Part shown: positions 57,784-64,000 of the stretch, in pieces
Numbering within the stretch: position 1 is the stretch's first letter
Layout of the letters: the number at the start of each line of letters is the position of its first letter
Origin: Rana temporaria
Taxonomy: Eukaryota; Chordata; Amphibia; Anura; Ranidae
Assembly (NCBI RefSeq): GCF_905171775.1
Contig: NC_053489.1
Location: 329,936,089 to 330,000,088, forward strand
Length of the DNA: 64,000 nt
Direction: 5' to 3'
Made by a program: the position numbers and the translations under genes
Notes under the pieces: generated by a model
Databases searched by the model: none
Seen by the model: the letters and a program-made list of their open reading frames with translations, nothing else
Told to the model about the DNA's origin: nothing

Positions 57784-58001
57784 GCCAAAATTTGAAGATG
57801 CACACACTGTGTCAACATGTGCTATATGCCATCACAGGATATCTAGGTCTGTGCTTTGTGGGTGTAACCCCTTCCTCCCTACTCCCATGTGTGGGTGTAA
57901 CCCCTTTCTCCCATGATGGCAGATAGCACATGTTGACATTTGGCATTGGATCAGGATACAAATCCCCATTGCCGCTCAAAATGTGTGCATCTTCAAATGT
58001 T
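57784..58001. repeat. Long hairpin between convergent genes, Harbinger C
   Basis: CCAAAATTTGAAGATGCACA at the left pairs with TGTGTGCATCTTCAAATG at the right. Inner arms (TGTGCTATATGCCATCA / TGATGGCAGATAGCACA) match those of copy B. It lies just past the Myb stop and before the transposase stop, the same place as in B. Confidence 0.8.
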
Positions 58002-58474
58002 GTCTTGTTCCACGGTGACATCACCCCATCACATGTGTTTGTAATAAGGTTGAACTTTCTAAGTTCCATTGTTTGTAGATATTTGCTTGTTTAAAAAAAG
58101 CCTGGTTTTAGGCCACAAAAAAGAAAAAAAATTTACCTGAAAATTTAAAAAACACACAAGTTGTGCACAGAATAAAAAAGCAAAAAATATTTTTTTTTTT
58201 ACCTGAAAATTAAAAAAACGCACAAGTTGTGCACAGAATAAAACTCCAACCAAAATAACCAGCTTCTTCTTTCTATGCTCAAAACCAGTTTGTGCATTTA
58301 AAAAGTGAGTCATTACTGTGACAATTGTGGTTATTTTCTAAAACAGAGAAACACATTTGGCACTACAAGTGCACTAGTAGGATAACCAGGGAGACAGATA
58401 AAAGAAACCCAAGCAAGAATGACAAAACTGGAATTTCAAAGATCACATTTATTTTTTATTAAAACATTTTTAAA

Positions 58475-59199
58475 TTAAAAAGAAATATGCTCTGGCATAG
58501 CAATGGCCCCCCTACCCGTGAAGTAATCCACACATCTGTCACGTGCATCTCGAACAGTTTGGGGGGCCAAGCCAGTACGGCCAGTGTCCAGGCCAATAAG
58601 GTTAGTCGATGATTGTCTGGCCTTAGACACAATGCTGGTAATGTATGTCTCTGAGTGCCTGCGCAAAAAATTATGCAGAATGCAACAGGCAAAAATAACT
58701 GTGTTCATTTTATATTCCGCCATTTGCATGGCTGTCTGGAACAGGCGGAACCGGATGGCCATTATCCCAAAGGCATTCTCGACAACCCTCCGGGCTCTGG
58801 CCAGCCGGAAATTAAAACCCCTCCTCTCCGGGGTGAGGGTCCTTTGGGTAAACGGCCTCATCAAGTGTGGTCCCAGCCCGAAAGCTTCATCCGCGACAAA
58901 CACGAAAGGGAGTCCCTCCACATTGTCTTCATCCCGTGGCAAACTCCGTCTGTGTGAACACTCCACCGTCGGACATCCGGCCGTTCTTCCCCATGTCCAC
59001 ATAAAGAAGATCATACTATGCCGACACCACCCCCATCAACACTATTAAAACCTTTATAGTTATAATAGTATGACCCCGAACGGGGTGGCGGCACTATGCG
59101 GACATGTTTCCCATCTATTGCCCCTCCGCAGTTCGGGAAGTCCCACCGCTGGGCAAATTGGAAAGACACAGTCTGCCATTACTGTGGCGTGGAAGGAAA
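58475..59199 (-). pseudogene. Harbinger C transposase exon 2 only, broken
   Basis: The acceptor GACTCCACAG lies just before 59199. Reads FAQRWDFPNCGGAIDGKHVR (first D), FVFVADEAFGLG (second D), ARRVVENAFGIM (E), VFACCILHNFLRRHSETYI and the end GRGAIAMPEHISF, stop at 58475. A TAA near the exon start and frameshifts near 58990 and 59040 break it. Exon 1 is absent because the element is truncated in the intron. Confidence 0.88.
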
Positions 59200-59311
59200 C
59201 TGTGGAGTCAAACAAAAAACAAAATTAGTATTTTGGCACATAAACATTGCAATCACAATACAAAAGACATCATTGTCCAACATCAGTATAACATTTATTA
59301 TTGGAGTAAGT

Positions 59312-59396
59312 TTAGACTTTGTGGGAATAACTGAAACTGGGGTTGACAGGGGTGGGGTGTGTCTATATGTAAAAATTATGCAAGGGTGGTAGAGAG
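59312..59396 (+). pseudogene. CR1-like LINE endonuclease, middle piece
   Basis: LDFVGITETGVDRGG...VCLYVK continues LLHEED from 53460. LxFVxITET is the E-containing motif of AP-type endonucleases. It ends at the hAT duplication GTAGAGAG. Confidence 0.85.
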
Positions 59397-59654
59397 TAGA
59401 CATGTGCATTCGTTTTCGTCCAAATACATTTTTTGTCCGAATTTCAGGTATTTTCGTTATCGTTTTAACAAACGAAAACAAAAGCGCAGAATACGAAATA
59501 TGAAAGATCCGACATAAACAAATGCTTTATTTTCTTTTTCGTTGCAACAACAGTTCGGTATAGATAGGAGATTCGACATTACACTGACAATAACAATCTG
59601 TGGTCGAATGTGCCTAACCTTAACTCTATTATTCAAAGATTATTTTACATAGAG

Positions 59655-59795
59655 AGAACAGGTTCGACATATAGAGAAAAAGGTTCGACATAGAGAGAAA
59701 AGATTTGACATTATAGAGAGAAAAGATTTTACATTATAGAGACAAAATATTTGACATTATAGAGAGAAAAGATTCGACATTATAGAGACAAAAGA
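59655..59795. repeat. Tandem ~25-bp repeats in hAT
   Basis: Units of the type GATTCGACATTATAGAGAGA recur about six times with small changes. Minisatellite within the hAT element. Confidence 0.85.
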
Positions 59796-60232
59796 TCACT
59801 GCTGGAATTGGGTGGGGGAAGTAAAATAAAAATATTGATGATGATGAATGTTATTGGCTGATTGTAACCAAAGAGGAGGAGCAGTAAAATAGCTGGAACT
59901 AACTTGACAATTCAACATGAACGACGAAGATTCGACAAAGCATCGAAAAACATACAAACGTTGAATCTGTCATTGAAGGCTTATGGTGTATGTCGAAAGT
60001 TCTAAGAAGATTCGACGGAGCAGCTAAACTGTACAACGCTGCAATCATACATTTCCGGTCAAATGCTCAGCCAAAAGGCTATAGAAAATGTCTAATGTTG
60101 GTTGACTAGTAATAATAATTAATAAATAGAATTTAGCTTGTAGGCAGAACATTCAACGGGAAATGTACAATCGCGGTGTCATACAGTTTCGCTGCTCCGT
60201 TGAATCTTCTGTGAACATTCGACAGACACCAT

Positions 60233-61816
60233 GGGCCAGAGTCACAGAAGAGATACGACGGCGTATCTCCTGATACGCCGTCGTATCTCTGTGATCCACC
60301 CGTCCTAACTATGCGGCTGATTCATAGAATCAGTTACGCATAGATAGCCCTAAGATCCGACAGGTGTAATTGAGTTACACCGTCGGATCTTAGGATGCAA
60401 TTCTAGGCCGGCCGCTAGGTGGCGATTCCATTGCGGTTGGCGTAGAATATGCAAATGACTAGTTACGACGATCCAAGAAGTTCCGCGCGTTCATCGCAAT
60501 CCCGTACATCGCCGCTAGTCGGTTTTTCACGTCGCAAAGTTACACCTGCTTTAACATGGCTTATCTTTAGAACAGCCATGTTAAACTATGGCCGTCGTCC
60601 CCGCGTCGAATTTCAATTTTTTTTTGCGTAAGACGTCCGGGACTACGAAACGCCGTAACGCACGTCGCCGTTCAAAAAAAACGTTGGGGGCGCCGTAATT
60701 TCGCGCAAAGCACGTCGGAAAATTTTAACACGGAGCATGCGCAGAACGTTCGGCGCCTAATTTAACCCTCCTGGCGGTATCCCCGAGCGTGACTCGGGGT
60801 TGATTTTTTTGGCTAAAATCGGTAACCCAGAGTCACGCTCGGGGTAGCTGTGCAGAGCCTGCAGCGCGCGCTGGCTTACCTTCTCCTGGATCCAGCGATG
60901 TCACCGCACTGTGTGAGCGAGCGGGACCTCGCTCGATTCACACAGTGTCCTCCTGTGCCGCCGATCTCCGTTCCCTGCGACGTTATGACGCACGGGAGCG
61001 GAGATCGGCGCCAAATTCAAAAAAGTAAACAAACACTATACATACAGTATACTGTAATCTTATAGATTACAGTACTGTATGTAAAAAAAACACACCCCCC
61101 TTGTCCCTAGTGGTCTGCCCAGTGTCATGCATGTTCTTTTATATAATAAAAACCTTTCTTTCTGCCTGAAAACTGTAGATTGTCCATAGCAACCAAAAGT
61201 GTCCCTTTATGTCAAAAATGGTTTTAGATCAGCTAGAAAACAGCGATAATAAATTATAATCACTTGCAGAATTGTGCGATATCGATTTGTGGGGAAATTC
61301 GTCATAAAAAAAAAAAAAATAATGACAGCAACAATTCTGCAACTGAGCAAATTTCAGTGATTTTGAGTTGATTACATTATTGAATAATTTTTATTAGAAT
61401 TATATTATTACTTGTTATAATTATTTATAATTATTTATTATATTATAATTTATAATTTTGTTTTTAAAAAAATGTCATACCCGGGATGCCTATTAGATTC
61501 TTGTTTGGTCAGATTTAAGTGAGTTATTCCTAAAAATTACAGGCCTACAGTATAAAACGCCAAATTTCCTTGCAAATAATGGTACCGCTTTCAGCATGTT
61601 TTTTCTGAAAGAATCATACCGCCAGGGAGGTTAAATGGTGCCCGCCCCATTTGAATTAGGCGGGCTTGCGCCAAGCGGATTTACGTTACACCGCCGCAAG
61701 TTTACAGGTAAGAGCTTTATGAATCAGGCACTTACGCTGTAAACATGCGGCTGTGTAACGTAAATCAGATACGTTACGCCGCGGGGGAGCAACGTAATTC
61801 TTTCTGAATCTGGCCC
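60233..61816. mobile_element. Harbinger-A-type MITE nested in hAT
   Basis: CAT duplication (60230-60232, 61817-61819); ends GGGCCAGAGTCACAG / CTGAATCTGGCCC, related to the Harbinger A ends. The subterminal GATACGACGGCGTATC and interior TCGGATCTTAGGATGCAATT match 19905-20592. About 715 bp once the nested TTAA element is set aside. Confidence 0.88.
60766..61630. mobile_element. TTAA element (CCTCCTGGCGGTAT) nested in MITE
   Basis: TTAA at 60762-60765 and 61631-61634; ends CCCTCCTGGCGGTAT / ATACCGCCAGGGAGG. The flanks join as GCCTAATTTAAATGG, the uninterrupted text seen at 20411 in the sister MITE. This confirms insertion at TTAA. A left hairpin CCCCGAGCGTGACTC ... GAGTCACGCTCGGGG is present. 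Non-coding. Confidence 0.92.
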
Positions 61817-61982
61817 CATAAGCCTTCAATGACAGATTCAACCTTAATTCATTTGGATTTTCGAACGAATGTAATTTCTAACGAAAAACGAAATGAATAA
61901 AAAACGAATTTCGGGAGTAGCTAAATAAATGTATTTTTCGGACTAAATTCTGAAACAAAATATTTCAGTGTGCACATGTCTA

Positions 61983-62447
61983 GTAGAGAGTAGTCACATT
62001 GTGAATGGGACGGGGGGTTGGATGGAATCAATATGGGTAAAACTTCAAAAAGAAGAAGTAAGTGGGAAATTAAACGTGGGGGGTATATTATAGGCCATCG
62101 AACCTGAAGGAGGCAAGGCAGATAAATGTCATCATAATTATCTTGATATTGACTGGGCAGAGGGGACAGCTCACTCATTAAAGGCCAGTCATTTCATGAA
62201 TGTCTTACAGGACAACTTCATGTCCCAATTGGTGGATTCCCCACCTAGAAAGAGTGCTCTAGCAGATATATTAATTACAAACGATCCTAGTCTGATCTCA
62301 GATGTGGAAAAATGGGACAACTCGGGATCTAGCGATCATAGGATGATCACATTTAACATAAAACATAGAAAAAGGAGGCACAAGGGAAGCATGAGAACAC
62401 TAAGGGGGTTATTTACAAAAGGCAAATCCACTTTGCACTACAAGGGC
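61983..62447 (+). pseudogene. CR1-like LINE endonuclease, C-terminal piece
   Basis: Continues SHIVNGTGGWMESIWVKLQK, then DIDWAEGTAHSLKASHFMN, LVDSPPRKSALADILITND and GSSDHRMITFNI (about 62325-62360). The S-D-H is the endonuclease catalytic motif. A stop near 62094 and shifts mean it is dead. It is cut off at about 62447 by another MITE. Confidence 0.85.
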
Positions 62448-62790
62448 CTGATTCCCAAAAGAGATACGCAGACTTAACTGCTGTTCAGTCTGTGCCTAAC
62501 TTTGGAAACGATTCTCAAAAGGCTTTTTCCAAAGTTAGGCAGAAAATCTGACATGTGTAAGACACTTACACGGTCAGATCTTAGGATGCAGTACCGCATC
62601 CGCCGCTGGGGGCATTTCTCATGGAAATGCAGCTTTGAGTATGCAAATGAGGACTTAAGCAGATTCTCAAAGCATTTCAGCATTGTGATTTCTGCGTAAG
62701 TTCCGATTTTGCTTGCGCAAAACTAGGGCTGGTTTTACAATGTGTTAAGTTAGTCACACCTTGTAAAGGCCCATTCAAGCGACGGCATTT
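62448..62790. mobile_element. Harbinger-A-type MITE fragment
   Basis: The left end GGGCCTGATTCCCAAAAGAG resembles GGGCCAGA...CACAAA ends. The interior TCAGATCTTAGGATGCAGTA and CCGCCGCTGGGGGCATTTC match 20045-20090. The right end is not found before the palindromic repeat. Confidence 0.7.
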
Positions 62791-63409
62791 GGTATGCATT
62801 CCTGAGGGAGAACTCCACGGCAATTTTTAAATTCAAAACCGGCATGGGTTCCCCCCCCAGGAGCATACCAGGCCCTTAGGTCTGGTATGGGTTGTAAGGA
62901 GACCCCCCTACGCCGAAAAATCGACGTAGGGGGTCCCCCTACAATCCATACCAGACCCGTATCCAAAGCACGCTACCAGGCCGGTCAGGAAGGGAGTGGG
63001 GACGAGCGAGCAACCCCCCCCCTCCTGAGCCGTGCCAGGCCGCATGCCCTCAACATGGGGGGGTTGGGTGCTCTGGGGCAGGGGGGCGCACTGCGGGCCC
63101 CCCCACCCCAGAGCACCCTGTCCCCATGTTGATGAGGACAGGACCTCTTCCCGACAACCCTTGCCGTTGGTTGTCGGGGTCTGCGGGCGGGGGCTTATCG
63201 GAATCTGGGAGTCCCCTCAAATAAGGGGGCCCCCAGATACCGGCCCCCCACCCTAAGTGAATGGATATGGGGTACATCGTACCCCTACCCATTCACCTGG
63301 AGGCAAAAAGTAAAAGTTCGTAAACACACAACACAAGGGTTTTTAAAATAATGTATTATTCTGCTCCGGAGGCCCCCCCTGTCTTCTTTATTAGCTCTAT
63401 TACCAGGGG

Positions 63410-63560
63410 GGGCTTCTTCTTCCACTCTCCGGGGGTCTTCTTCCACTCTCCGGGGGGGGTTTCTTCTTCCACTCTCCGGGGGTCTTCTTCCACTCTCCGG
63501 GGGGGGTTTCTTCTTCCGCTCTCCGGGGGGGGGCTTCTCCGCTCTCCGGGGGTCTTCTTC
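63410..63560. repeat. CTCCGGGGG tandem repeats
   Basis: TTCTTCTTCCACTCTCCGGG units recur about six times, alternating with shorter GTCTTC forms. Confidence 0.88.
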
Positions 63561-63712
63561 TATCTTCGCCGCTCTCCGCTGTTGACTCGGCGAACCCCGG
63601 TTCTTCTGCAGATGTCCGGTGCCTTCTCCTTCAGCGCTGGCTGCCTGCTATCTTTGTGTGTTAGCTCAATTAGTAACAGGCAGCCAGCGCAGTCTTCTGT
63701 GACGTCAGGTTC

Positions 63713-64000
63713 TTCTCTTCTGTTCTTCTCCCCTCTTCCGATGTTGACTCGTCGCCTCTTGACACTGCAATGATGGAAGCGCGCCTTGCATCCCATTTAT
63801 ATAGGCATCACCGTCCCATCATGCTCCGGCAGGTACCCACGCGGTGGGTGCCTACCCACGTGCACCCACCACGTGGGTACCTACCGGAGCATGATGGGAC
63901 GGTGATGCCTATATAAATGGGATGCAAGGCGCGCTTCCATCATTGCAGTGACAAGATGCGACGAGTCAACATCGGAAGAGGGGAGAAGAACAGAAGAGAA
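63713..64000. repeat. Near-perfect palindrome with ~144-bp arms at window end
   Basis: Left arm from 63713 (TTCTCTTCTGTTCTTCTCCC) is matched by the inverse ending at 64000 (GGGAGAAGAACAGAAGAGAA), centre about 63856. The match is still running at the window edge, so the true arms are longer. Confidence 0.92.

Larger units (their letters stand above)
53464..59311. mobile_element. Harbinger C, three-gene PIF/Harbinger, right end lost
   Basis: The left end GGCCGCGTACACACGATC follows TTA (53461-53463) inside the CR1 endonuclease frame. Order left to right: inverted MADF remnant (+), MADF (-), Myb (+), hairpin, transposase exon 2 (-). This is Harbinger B reversed. The subterminal block near 53670-53720 (GGAGCGCTCGTT) matches B near its right end. 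The sequence stops within the transposase intron; exon 1 and the expected right inverted end are gone, and the LINE resumes at TTAGAC (59312). All genes are damaged. Confidence 0.88.
59397..61982. mobile_element. Complete non-autonomous hAT (TAGACATGTGCA ends)
   Basis: A perfect 8-bp duplication GTAGAGAG (59389-59396, 61983-61990) and ends TAGACATGTGCA / TGTGCACATGTCTA. 2.6 kb, of which about 1.6 kb is a nested MITE. Own sequence includes ATTCGACAT-type tandem repeats and an inner inverted pair (GAATCTGTCATTGAAGGCTT near 59964 and its inverse near 61822). No transposase. Confidence 0.92.
62791..64000. mobile_element. Palindromic hAT-like repeat, runs off window
   Basis: Several nested inverted repeats: CCCCCCTACGCCGAAAAATC with GACGTAGGGGGTCCCCC near 62900-62940, and the terminal palindrome at 63713-64000. 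Phrases CCATACCAGACCCGTATCC and TTATCGGAATCTGGGAG match 13870-14530 and 46030. No gene. Confidence 0.6.

Noticed and set aside
59300..59311. Alternative right end for Harbinger C at TTGGAGTAAG
   Set aside because: It does not resemble the inverse of the left tip GGCCGCGTACACACG; truncation is the simpler reading.
63351..63773. 140-residue frame at the window end
   Set aside because: Made of CTCCGGGGG tandem repeats and one palindrome arm; no conserved domain.
1..64000. tRNA, rRNA or snRNA genes and tRNA-derived SINEs
   Set aside because: No A/B-box pair or cloverleaf-like stretch was recognised on reading; a dedicated scan would be needed to exclude them fully.

Overview
This window looks like a repeat-packed intergenic stretch of a large amphibian genome, most likely a ranoid frog. 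That assignment is inference from repeat content: tailed L1/Tx1-clade and CR1 LINEs, PIF/Harbinger elements with TTA/TAA target duplications, many TTAA-flanked MITEs, hAT elements with 8-bp duplications, one Tc1, and solo LTRs. I see no host gene, tRNA or rRNA. Almost every long coding stretch is a transposon gene, and introns, TATA boxes and AATAAA signals all belong to elements.

Layout. 1-4154: L1-type ORF2 (+) split by a hAT element, followed by a second hAT fragment. 4808-5406: two MITEs back to back. 5428-9084: Harbinger A, with a transposase (+) and a Myb-like partner (-). 9101-13026: TTAA foldback with a nested MITE, a TTAA element, a Harbinger MITE, a Tc1 and another MITE. 13321-17330: hAT-like repeat patchwork cut by TTAA elements and a LINE tail. 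17557-18665: solo LTR with a nested MITE. 19905-24476: MITEs and TTAA elements. 24481-28510: second L1 (-) split by a solo LTR. 28640-44880: third, nearly full-length L1 (+; ORF1, inter-ORF tract, ORF2), split by the 8.6-kb Harbinger B and by a 1-kb TTAA element. 44960-52300: MITE, L1 fragment, hAT, Penelope-like tails, 308-bp tandem repeats, (TA)n. 53040-62447: CR1-like LINE split by Harbinger C and by a hAT that itself holds a Harbinger MITE holding a TTAA element. 62448-64000: MITE fragment and a palindromic repeat running off the window end.

The most notable system is the Harbinger B/C family. Ordinary Harbingers, like element A here, carry a DDE transposase and one Myb-like protein. B and C carry three genes: an intron-containing DDE transposase, a three-exon Myb/SANT-like protein with an acidic middle and a C-terminal coiled coil, and a two-exon MADF-domain protein with an acidic/BESS-like second exon. 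The Myb and MADF genes are divergent across a TATA promoter; the transposase and Myb genes converge on a conserved ~220-250-bp hairpin. The last ~80 bp of the MADF gene, encoding a basic tail, is antisense to an inverted remnant of the MADF first exon, and this arrangement is shared by both copies. Copy B has matching ends, a TTA duplication and one nonsense codon in each gene, with no frameshift seen. Copy C is more decayed and has lost its transposase-side end.
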